Assembly: GCF_963678635.1 (NCBI RefSeq)
Contig: NC_087066.1
Location: 47,963,129 to 48,027,128, forward strand
Source of the DNA: Symsagittifera roscoffensis
Lineage: Eukaryota > Xenacoelomorpha > Acoela > Convolutidae
DNA: 64,000 nt
Direction of reading: 5' to 3'
The notes below the pieces were generated by a model. It searched no databases. It saw only the letters and a program-made list of their open reading frames with translations, and was not told where the DNA came from. The translations under genes and the position numbers were made by a program. Below are positions 35,733 through 48,035 of this stretch, piece after piece. Positions within the stretch are counted from its first letter, which is position 1; each line of letters begins with the position of its first letter.

Positions 35733-37137
35733 TTGATTATTTTACTTTTCGGTCAAAAGAACAATTTTGAAAAGCTTTATTTCTTGAATGAAAAATACTC
35801 TGATGGCATAAATAAAAAAGTTATCAAATTATTGCTGCCTGTAATTTCTGTAAGAATTTGCGGACTTTTCAACCAATGCGTTAACAGTGGTAATTTGCCT
35901 TCAAGGCTTAAAAATTGAAAAGTTATGCTCCTTTTTAAGGGAGGCTTAAGAGAATCTCTGGAAAAATATAATAGTATTAATTTACTCAGTTCACTCAGCA
36001 AAATTTTTGTAGGAATAATATTCAATAGATTGTATTACTTTGCTAAGAAACAGAAGATTATTTATGACAAAAAGTTTGGATTTCTAAAAAAATAGTCATG
36101 CGTGGACGCATTAATCGAATTCCCCAAATTTATTAGAGGTGGGACAAAAATTGGTTGTTCAATCTTGCCTTGTTGATCTCAAAAAGAATTTGATATCGTA
36201 AATCACGATCTTCTTTTGGCAAATTTGAAAAATACGGCTCTAGAGATCGGATTAATTGTCTTTTGAAAAAATACTTTACAAACCGGTTTCAATTTGTTCA
36301 AACTGAAAGCAAAAGATCGTCCACGCGCTCTATGTCATGTGGAGTACCGCAGTTTTAGGTCCGTTTTTGTTTTTAATATGTATGAATGATCTTCCAAAAA
36401 TTGCTGAACGATCTAAGGTAGTTATATTTTGCAGTTGATACTGCAATATGCAATGCAGAAAAAAATTATTGCGATAGCTTTGATAGCTCGTTAAATAAAG
36501 TGAATAGCTGGTTCAAAACGAATGGACTTGGTGTCAATCCTGGTAAAACTCAAATAAGGAACCTTGCCTTGGTAGTAATGTTTCGAAAGATTACTTTGCT
36601 TTTGGTTCTTCAGTTCAATTTAAAAATGTGTTTAAATTTTTGGGCATTTTTATTGATAAGAAACTTACTTTCAAAATTTACATTGAACATGTGTGCAAAA
36701 AATTAAATTAACTTTGTGGCATTGTCTGGAAAGCTAGGTATATTTTTTCTAAACTGCAGACGCTTCGCTTTTACAAAGCGAATGTAATTCCTACAATCAC
36801 TTATGGAATTTTAATATACGGCAATACATCTCAATCTCACCTTACCGAGATAATGGAATTACAAAAAAGAATGTTGAAAGCATTTTTTCCAAATGTAGAT
36901 ATGAATCAACCAAGGAAATTATGGACGAAAACAAATTGCCCACTATTTTTTTTTTTTTTTGAGATGTTTAAGTACTTTTTTATGGAATTGCGATCGGATA
37001 AAATAACTCGTTTTCTGTCTCAGATTAACTTCGAAAAAAGTGGACGATGCACCAGGAGCAAAGCGAAAGGTGTAATTAAAGTGACAAAAGTTTCTGCTAC
37101 CGCTAAACAGAGATCGATTACAGTTTTGACTATTTAA
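35733..37137 (+). pseudogene. LINE reverse transcriptase remnant, unit C
   Basis: Diverged copy with more stops and small deletions (part of the PQGS box is missing near 36350). It shares the Val at the FADD position and retains the thumb motif TITYGILIYGNTSQSHLTEI. Confidence 0.82.
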
Positions 37138-37678
37138 ATCAAATTGACCTGATACTTGTTAATATACTTGAAATTTGAAACTTCACAAGTTAGCTGTTTG
37201 AGATTCTATAAGCAGTTTTTTCAAATTTACTAAAAGACAATCATGACCTCTATAAACTGTTTTTTAATTTCAGCCATAATTTAATTTGTTTGTTGAGTTA
37301 ATGCTAGCTATTTTCTGTTTACTCTCCAGGATAAGCTACCCGATTAGCAGTACTGCTCTTTAGGATCTCCCTTCAGACATAATAATTTGTTTTTGGCGTT
37401 GTATATGTAGCTGGTAAAGTAATTCAAAATTCAATTTCAAACTACTGAAGATCCGCTGTTAAAAGGTTTCAAACGTAACACGGCTCGGAACTGGTGAATG
37501 GAACTGATAGCTCTCTTGTCGGCATAGCCTATTGTGGTTAACCTTTTTCCAGCAACTGTTGTTCGCTTGGTGTCTAGCTGGAGTAATTGTTAGAAAACCT
37601 ACAGTCAAAAGACAAAATGAAGCTGGAAGACAACGGTTTGACATTCTATGAAACACTTAGGCAATAATATATCCGCGA

Positions 37679-37750
37679 TATGCACTTAAGCACAGTGGTA
37701 AGGCGTTCACTTTTAGATCGTCAGATCGTGCAATCTATCTCCTGCCATGG
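37679..37750 (+). repeat. tRNA-like sequence, unit C
   Basis: Same sequence with an extra A (CTTAAGCACAG) in the A box. Confidence 0.38.
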
Positions 37751-38076
37751 CAATGATAGTGTGTGAGGACGAGCTCTTACTCGACCTCTAGCTTCAGGTC
37801 TACTACATCCTGGCCAATTACGGCTGCAATAGTGGTACCACGTGAAAGCTCTATATGCAAAAAACGGCCTTGAGTCGCAAAAAAAGAGCTGCTTCGCTCA
37901 AAAAAATCTATCAGTCTGGAGTGTGGGGAAATGAGAGAAATGAACTATGCTTAAACAGACTAGATAGCCTTTCATGGAACCTCTGCGAATCGCAGAAACC
38001 ACAAAAATAATCATAGTAATGCCTGATGAAGCCTAGCTAGGAGTGGAACCTTTGCATGCATTTTGACAGATAATGT

Positions 38077-38996
38077 CTGTCAATCTGGATTTTGTGATCT
38101 TTGCCTGACACAGACAAGAGGGCTGGAAGCGGAAAAGACCATTCGTGTGAGTGACGATTATGGCCTGCGGAGCAATGCGCAATCTTTAGTTGGCTCAGTC
38201 ACAGCGAGCTGCAATGGATGCGACTACCCAGTGCGTATACTGGGAGTGAGGTAGTGACTCAGAGACTTTTGATGAAAAAACCGATCTCTGTTCCGAAACG
38301 TGAACTCTCGCGTAGTCTTGTCAGTCAGTTCAGCTATTGGGGAAATTTTTTGTACTCCTCTGAATCTGGCGAAAGAAGCTCTTCAGTTATGAGAAAGACA
38401 GCACCAGTGATTGCGATGGAAGCGTAACAGTTTTAATTGAAACAAGTCACGGCCTTCGAAACGAGCTCGAAGCCAACAGATCTGATTAAATAACTTTGAA
38501 GTTGATATTGTTACTAAAACATCATTTTACAGCCGAAAAAATTAGCGGTTTTAATTCTTGTTTTTTTGAGGGATAGATCTCTGAAGACAAAATCTCCGAG
38601 GCTAATCCATTAGTCGACATAGATCAGATTCATAGTAAAAATGATGGAATTTGAATGTTGTTTGAGACATTTAGTAAGACAAATTCTCGGAACATAAAGT
38701 TGGCCCACGACAATTACCTTGCAACTGTGTAACACAGACATCCTGCTATCCACAGAAAATTAAGTTTTGCATGATCTGTTATATTGAAGAAATAAAATCA
38801 GTCGGATTGTTTGACCATGAGCAGAAGGTCATTTTATTTACAGCGATGAGCTGTATGAAAGCTTTGCATTTGGTTGAGAAGAACACACTAAAATGTGAAG
38901 GGTATAAAGCCCTCACATAAGAGAGTATTTATGCTGACGATTACTCAACGAAGCTGAATTTAAATGCAACTGTTTAAGAAAAGGTCTCAGTCCGAT
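38077..38996 (+). pseudogene. Decayed 3' part of the giant gypsy accessory ORF, unit C
   Basis: Diverged copy; RVSDDYGLRSNAQSLVGS is still readable, followed by R repeat and LTR remnant. Confidence 0.62.
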
Positions 38997-39139
38997 GATT
39001 ATTTTGTGTCACCAAATTTTTTATGGAACAAAAAAAATAAAAACCAATTCGAATCCAAAGTTGCTCCCCACCTTCAATGGTCGGAACAACAAAGAAGCCA
39101 AAAAAGAGAAATCGAGTGAGAAGAAAATAGGGAGAAAAT
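38895..39139 (+). repeat. R repeat, one unit (unit C)
   Basis: Single, shortened unit directly before the LTR remnant; unit B has two at the matching place. Confidence 0.68.
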
Positions 39140-40056
39140 AGGCCATTTGGCCAGATTGACCTGAAAATGCATGCCATGAACGAATTTTAATTCGAGCAGT
39201 TTTGAGTACGATATGTTGATTTTGACAATTAACGTCCTTATTTGACGAACTAACGAAATGGGAGGGTCGGTTTGGACTGACATAACAATTTTCAAAAAAT
39301 TCGTTTGGAAGAAAAGGCACGTGACTATTTTTAATTTTTTTGACAACTTAAAGGCGTGAAAACCATAACGACAATTTTTACTAATCAAAATCAGAAACAA
39401 AACACTGAACTAAGCAGAGAGAAATTACGAAGAACGAGCGTGGAAACCCGAACGCTTTCCAGAAAATAACAATTGTACTGACACAATTGTTACCGTGCTA
39501 ATTTCATCAATAAGGAAGGCTGAGAGCCAGGATTGAATTTCTTCATGGTATTGAAGAGAGAGCTTATTTGATGAGAGCTTAAAGGTTTCGGAGAAGGACT
39601 CTTAACAATTATTTTAAAAAATTTTGGATTCCTGGAAGGTCCCGAGTGATTAAATTAGCATCAGCTTCATTTGCAGAGTGTGAGAAGCTAGACAATGAGG
39701 GAAGGGGTTAATCCATCTCCGATGGACTTGATGATTTTATCTACTGAACAAAACCAATAGTTATATGATAATAATCTAGTAGTCCTATTTTTAGGAGTGA
39801 CCTCGTGGTCTGACGATACTGAGACCGACCCAGCCATGAACTTATTTTTTTTGCATATAACTAAGTTAATATGCGCGGTTTGATCGATAGCCTTTAAAAT
39901 GTAGCAACTTTGTTAACTCAATGTTACTTGAACCACTCAGTGAACTGGCTTTGAGAGAAACGGTTAAAAGCAAGTGAAGTTGTGTTTAGACGCTAGCCAG
40001 TCGTTTTAGAAGCTAGCTTTATTTTCCGTCGGTATGTACTTCAGGTGAACGTTACA
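39140..40056 (+). mobile_element. Diverged LTR of the giant gypsy family (unit C)
   Basis: Copy of the unit B LTR, about 917 bp, ending in GAACGTTACA. Contains the same GAGTGACCTCGTGGTCTG block. Confidence 0.7.
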
Positions 40057-41066
40057 TATATGTTTTTATGGCGCTCCTGTGTGTAAACCTTTTAGCATCA
40101 TAATTGGCGATTCCGTTAGAGAAAGCACTCCGCGCCAAGCGGCTGCTCAAAATAAGGCCCTTAACCGAAAACCGGTGGTTGGTTTGGAACCCAAAAGCGT
40201 TAGGGATTCCCCGATTTAGCTTTTTAACTTAATCAAGACCGAAAACTCACGTATCGTGAAAAGTGGGGGATTGGCCGTCCCGTCGTTTCCTAAGCTGTAT
40301 ATGACAAAAAACCCTTAAAGATATACAAGAATCAAACAAAAAGTAATATAGTATAGTTGTCACAATCAGAACAGTAGCCTATTTCTTGTGCCTGTAGTGT
40401 TGGGTTGTTTGAGTTTTCAAGCACGTTAATGCTAATTTGAGCTGAATCATGAAGGATCAAGTGATTGAAATAGAAGACTGATCCGGCAAGACTGATCAGT
40501 GGAGCAAGTGTCTGCGCTGTAGTGACCCTCCACCGAGTTGCGAATTTCCGAGTTAAGAACGTTAATTGGGAAAACGAACAGACCGGGAGTGAAATAATAT
40601 TATTATTATAACTACTTATACTACCCGTATTAGTATTCCTAATCCGTAAACGGACCAGTTTTCAGGGTCAAATAAGTGAGGTTTTGATCCCCCACAAAAC
40701 AAAATTTTTGAGATATCCTTATTTTTTGAAACGGAAAAAAGCGCTAAGTTAAGGAGTTATATCGTAATTTGACTATTGTAACTAGAGGAACAGGTTGAAT
40801 TTAGTGGATTTTTCATAGTTTTTTTGGAAAAACAAACGCAGCAAGAGAGACGATTTTTTTTGATATTTTTGAGTTAGTGATAAAAATTCTTGCTCGGAAA
40901 ACATACAGTAGAGAATCTGCTGCTTTTAGAACCCGTTTGCCCGTTTGCATGATTTTTCTGGTCCCAGTGAGACCGACTTAACAAGTCTGGCTTAATGTAT
41001 TCTTAATTCAGAGGTGTCCAATTAACATTGTTTTTTGGAAAAATTTTTCCGCTGAAACTTTTTTGA

Positions 41067-41315
41067 TTGGGATTTTTTGCATCAAACAAACAAGACGGGT
41101 ATAGGCGTTTTGAGCTCGGATCAGTAATTGTTACATCAATAGGACAAGAATTCGAGAAAAAGTTAGGCGGAACCTATGTGATTGAAAACTTACTGAATTT
41201 GAACAAAAACGTTTTGCTTAATAACACAAGAATCGCTGGATTTTGTTTTTTAATACCGTTAGATCAGAAAATAAACAAGCTTAGAATTGAATTAAGTATT
41301 TCATGGAGAAACTAG
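41067..41315 (+). CDS. Small unknown ORF in unit C tail
   Basis: 82 codons, GSVIVTSIGQEFEKKLGG and YVIENLLNLNKNVLL. The homologous B sequence (about 33792-34035) is frameshifted. No family recognised; could be a remnant of a longer transposon protein. Confidence 0.2.
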   Translation: MGFFASNKQDGYRRFELGSVIVTSIGQEFEKKLGGTYVIENLLNLNKNVLLNNTRIAGFCFLIPLDQKINKLRIELSISWRN

Positions 41316-41341
41316 TCATAGGAATCTTTGTTGACTGTTTT

Positions 41342-43499
41342 TACTAAGAAACACCGGTTTTTGATGCTAGACCTTTTCCAGGTTTATTTTTTTTCTGGAA
41401 AGCGCTTATAACCCTAGCAAATGGTAGCAACGGTACTAAAAAGCTTTTTTACGTTGATCTCAACAATAGGGAAGAGTTAGGGAGCAGCATCGAAATTGAC
41501 AATCAAGTTGAAAAAAGGCTCAATAAAGACCCTCCTTTTATGGGAAATTGAAAAAAAAACAGCTCAGCTTCAATACGTATGGGTCTGAAATCAGAGCGAA
41601 TCTTTCCTAGTTAAAGTTGGCAAAAAAGGTTCATAATTTTGCCAACTCTGAAAAGTCCCAATCCAGAGGGGTCCCGCTTTTGCCAATCCGGAAGGGTCAT
41701 ACTTTGCCAATCCAGAGGGGTCACATTTTGCCAACTCGGAAGGGTCCAATCCGGTGTGGTCCCATTTTTTCAAATCTGGAAGGGTCATATTAATGCCGAT
41801 CCGGAGGGGTCCTATTTTTGCCATTCCTGAGGGGTCCTGTTTTAGCCAATCCGGAGAGATTATAACTTTTTGCCAATTCGTAGAGGTATCTGAACGCCGA
41901 TCCGGAGGGGTCGAAAATAAAAATTTACGGACACAAACGTAGGGATGCTAAATTTTACGTAAACGAAAACAAGACATTTCGCGTATACAAACTAGGATAT
42001 TAGAACAAATCGGCAGACCAAGCAAGACAGGAAACCAGTGACTGCAATGACGACATGCCTTTAAATAAAAACTGGAAAGACTATAATAAGACAAAAACAG
42101 TCCTAACCACGGAAATTCGAGGCTCTAGGCCTAATCGATGAGAAAAACGATATGAAATTACATCGGATTGCAATCCGAAACTGATTTTGTTTTGGAGGAG
42201 TGATTGCCTTGAGAGCTTTAGTAGGTCTAAATCGGGCAACCCGAATAGGTAATAAAAAAAACTCGGTGGGTGCATTAGTCGCCCAGTTGAGAGAAAGATA
42301 TAGTCTTCAATTTTGTCTGTTTAGTGCGGCACTAAACAGGGAAAGCTTTTTTAAAAATTAGTTCAAAAGTGTAATTGCGACAGACCAATCTCAACGCAAT
42401 TTTTTCTTTTTTCTATAAATTGAAGAAAAAATTTGAATCTTGTTTTCACTTTTTGTTCCAATTCGGTAGTGAGTCCACTATCTTTTGAACATCTTGAAAC
42501 CATCTGACTGTGCTAGTATTTCATCTAACAACCCATAATTCATTGCTGCCCATAAATTGGAGAGACGCTTTATCGTGATAACTTAATCAGATTCGTGGTC
42601 ACTCGTTAGTTTCAACTTTGGAACATTATTAGAATGTTTTATTATAATTACTTGTCAGACAACAAATGCGATAACCAGCAAATCAAGTTAGTAAGCGCCA
42701 ACTAAAAAAAAGTTAAGATCAGTCTAGACAAGTCTAGGATACCTAAGCTCGGAGATAGCTCTAGGAAGTTTTTATCGAAGGAATAAAGGAATACAATGAA
42801 CGAACCTTTTGTGGAAAAAACCAAGGAGCTTCTGAACTAGAAGGGGAAGAAAGCTTCGGGCGAAATGGTTGATACAAGGAATCAAAAGGATTCGGAAGAC
42901 AAACGAACAACGTTGGAAGTAGAGATGCATCGGAGCCCTGCTCAGAACGAAGATCTAGCGGGACATGGAACCGGAGGGAACCGGACCAAGCAAATAACGA
43001 GTGAATCCACTCCTGTAGAACAAGGACAAGACTTTGCAAGTTTGACCGAGACTTTTGATCGAGAAGAAATGTCGGAAATGTCCGACATTTCAATTGAAAA
43101 TCCAGCTCACCTACTGGCCATACCATGATGCAAGGGGTGTCAGGGAATGCAACAACGTCTTCCTCAATCTCATAACGAGTCAAGAGCACTCTGGGAAGCA
43201 TTTTTCCGTTTTTAATGGGAACAGAAACTGATGATGAGGTAGACACTCAGGCAGAGGGTGACGATAACGAAGAAATTGAGGAAATTGAATCTCAATTGAG
43301 CTTCAGCAGTTCAACCCATGATATGATACCTGTCAACAAGAAGCATGGCTCTTCCGATTAGTTTGGTACGGTCAGGATGATAAACACGGCCAGCAATGGG
43401 ATGGACCATACTGGTGAATTCGTGACAACTGCCAATTCAACACGCAAACAGAATTAACTAGGGTCACCAGGTCAGGGACCACACTGAGGTAATTGAAGG
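41342..43499. other. Mostly unassigned sequence with an acidic coding-like stretch
   Basis: Apart from the minisatellite nothing is assigned at 41342-42839. 42840-43460 has plus-strand frames rich in acidic and polar residues (EDKRTTLEVEMHRS; DDNEEIEEIESQLS) that could be the decayed acidic middle of the giant gypsy ORF immediately upstream of its clear remnant. Confidence 0.35.
41639..41905 (+). repeat. Minisatellite, about 28-30 bp period, roughly 9-10 copies
   Basis: Core CCAATCCGGAGGGGTC followed by a T-rich part with TTTTG. On the minus strand it reads as a DPSGLAK-type peptide repeat, which I take as a by-product. Copies differ by substitutions and small indels. Confidence 0.85.
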
Positions 43500-45215
43500 C
43501 GGAGTATGAAGGACCTTCGAAACAGAGAGATGAGAGAGGAGTTTCAACAAGGTGTTGACAGACTTGCTTTTATGGAGGAGGTCGGGGCGTAGTAGAGTGC
43601 TACGGGATCTAGTCTATTGTAAAAACAGGTCTCAATAAAAGCGTCGTAGGAAAGCTAACTCCAGTTAAGCACAAAAGATTGACAGTATCGAGACAGTCAC
43701 GGTATACGAACCCGCCGGTGGATACATGGAGATGATGAAATACAAAATTTCGGCTGGCGGATATCTGATAGCCTTAGAAAACAAAGGTGCTATGGAGTGT
43801 TACCTAGAAGAAAACATCAAGGGTACGACTATGATGCAAATGGATTATAGAACGCTAGCCTCTTCAGAACTGCACACGGAAACAATGGATCAACTTGTGA
43901 GTTTACCGTGGAGGGCTGTATCATTACACCATTTTGAAGAAGAAAAGCGAATCACCCCCAAAGTACACGCTCTGATAGCGACACCGTCCGTCAAAACTGT
44001 ATTGCAACTCAGACTTGCTTGGTGTATGACGAGACTGCAGATGGGATAGTATGGTTCGAAAGAACAAAAAAAGCGAAGGAAGGAAGGTGATTTTAATGAC
44101 GCATTTATGAGACCTGGTGATTTGTGAAGGAGCGGCATTGCCGTGTGCAAAACGGAGGGACGCTCACTGTTTTGTCCTTTTTGTTGGAACAGATATCGGC
44201 ACCAGCGCAGAACACCTGCACGAACATGTTGAGAGAAGGCAACTAAGTCGGCAAGACCTTGCTCTTACAAGCGCTATTGGATATTCATCAAAGAAAGCCA
44301 CTGAGAATGAACATGAATGAAACTGTGGAGCTAGAAGCCATAAGCAAGATCGATGAAATCCGGAAATTTTCTCACAAGGAGCTAAGGTTCACGAAAGAAT
44401 CGATGGCGACACCTTTGAAGTCCAGTGAATACTGTGGACCGATCAGAAAGAAGTCGTACCACTATGTGTCTGGAATTGTTGGACTGGCGTACAATCGTTC
44501 CATCAATGAAGACATAAGCGACTGCTACTTCGATTATAAACAAGCAGTGTTGCTAAGGTTCTGGTTGTCGAGAATATCAAAGATAAGAAGTATTGCCAGT
44601 CAGCAAGTCAAGTTAGGACTTGTGTTGGAAGAAAAGGTCACTGTACCTTCTATACCGAAATCTGATAACAGGGTGGAGTTTGCCCGAGTTCAAATGCCGA
44701 GCGACACAATATATACACAGAGAATTGAATGCAGATTGCCATTTGCGAGACTTTGACACCATCTACATTCTGATGACTACAGCCTCTAGTAGCAACCGAG
44801 AGGAAAATGTGGAGTTGCCTGGCTGGGAACCGGAAAACTGGGTTAAACCTGGTAAATGTCTGGCAAAAATCTATGAACTGGAAGGTCACATGCGTGAAGA
44901 CAATTGCGAGAAAACATTAACAACTAATGATATTTTTTGGCAATATAGTGATGAAGACGAGAACGGAAACGGAACTGATCGCAGATTGCCTCGCAGGAAA
45001 CAAAGTGAATCTAGTGACTGCTGAGAAAAATGCAATAGACAACAAGGACGAAATCCACGTTATGAAGGAAAAGGATCCGCTGCTGGAAGCGTCAGGAAAA
45101 AGAAATAAGAGGAGCATCACGATAATTCTTGATGAATTTCGACTTCTTTGTCTGCCAAAAACATGGTGTTATGCTGGGCAACTTAACCTGCTGTTGAAGA
45201 TCAAAATTCAGTGAG
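43500..45215 (+). pseudogene. Broken plus-strand copy of the giant gypsy accessory ORF
   Basis: Segments align in order with the intact ORF: DRLAFMEEV (intact DRVAFMEEV), GYLIALENKGAMECYLEE, ETMDQLVSLPWRAV, GAALPCAKRRDAHCF, KSSEYCGPIRKKSYHYVSG, LELPGW-type and ELIADC pieces. It covers about residues 1810-2750 with a large deletion near 1850-2035, a small one near 2385-2410, and many stops and frameshifts. It ends at GAGGACATTGACTGGACTGTC, the same sequence that precedes the LTR in the intact element. Confidence 0.87.
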
Positions 45216-45242
45216 GACATTGACTGGACTGTCTGGGATGAA

Positions 45243-45766
45243 TGTGCCGTTTGACCAGAACGACTTGAAAACGCATGTCATGAACGAACTTTAAATCGAG
45301 CAGTTTTTGCGTACAATGTGTTGATTTTGACAATTAACGTGCTTAATCGACGAAGGGAACGAACCGAGAGGTGTCAGTTTGGCATGAATTAATGGTTTTT
45401 AAAATTGGTTGAAGATTTTTTTTTTGCGATATCTGAAAAGCGCAAAAATCATAACGACGATTTTTGCTAGTCAGAACCAGAAATACCTTGATTTAAGCAG
45501 GCAGAAATAAGAACAACGAACGTGAAAACCAGAGAGCATTCCGGAAAGTAACGATTGTGCTGTCACACTCTTTACCATGCTGACTTCATCCATCAGGAAG
45601 GCTGAGCGCCAGGATTGAAACACTTCCTGGTATTTAAGAGAGAGCTTATTGAACTGGCTTTGCTAGATACGGCTTAAAGCACGTGATGCTGTGTTTAGAC
45701 GCTAGCCAGTCGTTTTAGAAATTAGTTTTAATTTCAATCGTTGTGTATTTCCGGCCGAATGTTACA
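45243..45766 (+). mobile_element. 3' LTR remnant of the plus-strand gypsy copy
   Basis: Begins TGTGCCGTTTGACCAGAA (intact LTR: TGTGACATTCGACCAGAA) and ends GCCGAATGTTACA. At 524 bp it has lost much of the central LTR. Confidence 0.75.
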
Positions 45767-45867
45767 AAAGTCAATAAATTAAGAAAAAAGCCAATAAATG
45801 AAGAAAATGCGGAGAAAAGCCAATAAATGGTCTTAATCAAAAGTAAAAACAAAAACAAAATGATTTT

Positions 45868-46480
45868 TTGAAGGGTCGAAAGCCCTCTCAGAGAAAAGTA
45901 TTTATGCTGATGATTGCTCAATTAAGCTGAGTCTAAATGCAACTGTTTGCGAAGAGCTCTCAGTCTGATGATTCGTGGTATCTAATTTTTCATGGAAATT
46001 TTTTCAAAAAAAAAAGAGCTAATCCGAATCTTACAATAGTCGGAGCAACAAAGAAGCCAAAAAAGAAATCCGGTCACTGTTGGTTCTGGGAAAAAAAAAT
46101 CTTCGAGTTTAAAGAAAATGCGGAGAAAAGCCAATAAATGGCTTCAATCACGAATAAAATCAACACCAGTAGTTTTGTGAAGGATCTGAAGCCTTAATAG
46201 AAGAAAGTATTTATGCTGATGGTTACTCAACGAAGCTGAATCTAAATGCAACTGTTTGCGAAAAGGTCTCAGTCCGATGATTGATTTGTGATATCTTATT
46301 GTTCATGGAACAAAAATAAACTATTCCGAATCCAAAGTTTCTCCCCACTTTCAATGGTCGGAACAACAAAGAAGCCAAAAAAGGGTTCCGGTCACTGTTG
46401 GTTCTGGGAAAAAAACTGAAATCGAATTTGAAGAAAATGCGGAGAAAAGCCAAAAAATGGCTTTCATAACAAATAAAATC
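45868..46480 (+). repeat. R repeats, two tandem about 300-bp units
   Basis: Units at about 45868-46168 and 46175-46480, each with GTATTTATGCTGATG, GCAACTGTTTGCGAA and GAAAATGCGGAGAAAAGCC. A further short copy of the last motif lies at 45803-45820. Here they follow an LTR remnant rather than precede it. Confidence 0.7.
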
Positions 46481-46504
46481 AAAACTAGCGGAAAATTTTT
46501 GATG

Positions 46505-47200
46505 GACGAGATCAAATAGGATACAATATTACCACGGGGAGACAAGCTGTTCCCTTACTGTTTGTCCTATTCATCACAGATTTGGACCTGTACCTTCAAT
46601 GAAACCATAAAACGACTCTTTTCTATCCAGATTTTTTTGTCATTGGACCCCGAAATTTTGAGTACATAGCTGGTAACCTTCAAAATCTGGAGTCGTGCGG
46701 CAATATGAATTATCTGGAAGAACATATTGGAAAAACAAAGATCATTAAGTTCAGAAAAATTTAACGCCGAATAGCACATCTTAAGGTCCTGATTTGACTA
46801 CTTGGGTGGTCATGCAAACGAACCTTCATGTCAACAAACATCGACGAAACATCCAGGAACAAAGCTGTAATCGCTCTTAAAAAAATCGGCACAAAGCTTA
46901 ATTTCTAGAAAATATAATTACTTTCTGTGAAAAAACTACTCGACTCAATAATCATATCATCCGGAACACATAGTCTTGAGTTTTACCTCAATAAACTAAA
47001 ACAGACAATTATGGAGAGACATAGAAAAATATGATACATGGTGTTTTCAAAGATGGGCCGGAGTGCCCAGAAGACTACCAACAGAATCGTTTATAGATAG
47101 TTTTTTATAAAGACGACCTTAAAAAAGCATACATTAAAGGAAAAATTCGACAAGAGAAAGTTCGTGATAAACTGTTGAGAGAAATGTTGTTAGCCTAATT
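46505..47200 (+). pseudogene. LINE reverse transcriptase remnant (third LINE)
   Basis: Broken frames read VPLLFVLFITDLDLYL, then NLQNLESCGNMNYLEE followed by IGKTKIIKFRK, the order of the RT palm and post-YxDD region (FI-DL ... NxxKTKxxxFRK). The YADD region itself is not legible. Further broken frames up to about 47200 fit a LINE C-terminus. Subfamily not assigned. Confidence 0.5.
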
Positions 47201-47559
47201 GTGGTGATAAACTTATTAAATAGTTTCATGTGATATGGTACGCTCATAATGGTACGCTTGTAAGAAGAAGGCCCGGGACGGGAATTTAGAGACAAACTGG
47301 TTAAGCCGCGATACTCCCCCTCTACCCGGACATCCCCGCCGGAACCTCCATTCGTGAAAAACCAGGTTGTAATCGCTTTTATTTCTTTTTGTTATTTGTT
47401 TTTAAAATTCAATTCTCTACAATCCCTTTTACAATCTGTTCTTTCTCTTTTTTTGCCTCTTTTGTACCCTATTCAGTGAATGTCCGTGCCGAAGTACACG
47501 CCGAAGTGGCTACCCAATTGGAGCAGGAAACCGTTATTTGGAACCTCAAAGTCTAATAC

Positions 47560-48003
47560 TGCAGCCCCAAAGATGTCGGAGCCACGGTTCACTCGTACAG
47601 AGGTGCAAAGCTAGCCGACCATGCCGCTACTGTCTCGCGCTACCCCTCGCAGAAACTGAACTGTGTTAATATAGTAGCCAGCTTTAATAATAACTCATCT
47701 ACGGTTTCAGACTTTGCTTATGATTGGAGATTTTTAATAAATTTGATAATTCATAAATTTAAGCCAAATATGTTTATTATCCCCAAAACCATCCCCTCTG
47801 CAAACAATCTCTTCATAAACAGCAAACTTGTTGCTCTAAACAATTTTTTGTTTCTCCTTAAAGATACATTTTATCGCTCAAGAATCCGAACTGTTTCCCC
47901 CAATCTAAACGTTAACTTTAGTGCTACTACGTTTTGTAAAGATGGTTTTCATTTTTCTTTCTATGGTAAAAAAATTTTGAGTTGTTTGCTCGCTCAGCTA
48001 ACT
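47560..48003 (+). pseudogene. LINE ORF1: SGNH-hydrolase-like C-terminal part
   Basis: An open frame reads VGATVHSYRGAKLADH (block II-like), FKPNMFIIPKT (block III position, Asn lost) and FCKDGFHFSFYGKKIL, the DxxH block V. Block I with the serine is upstream of a stop and unreadable. Esterase domains are known in ORF1 of CR1/L2-type LINEs. Confidence 0.55.
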
Positions 48004-48035
48004 TGTATTTTTTTACCATAAAATTACCCTCCTCG

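Larger units (their letters stand above)
34198..41341 (+). repeat. Segmental duplication unit C (diverged copy)
   Basis: Matches B from about 25946 to 34064, with many substitutions and indels. It lacks the 5' AT-rich block and the tRNA-bearing element. A duplicated GACTGTTTTTAGTTATTTCATCAA lies at the B/C border (34053-34125). Confidence 0.85.

Noticed and set aside
41591-41830. CRISPR-like array or repeat protein at the minisatellite
   Set aside because: Eukaryotic context, no constant repeat with unique spacers; period about 28-30 bp throughout, i.e. an ordinary minisatellite.
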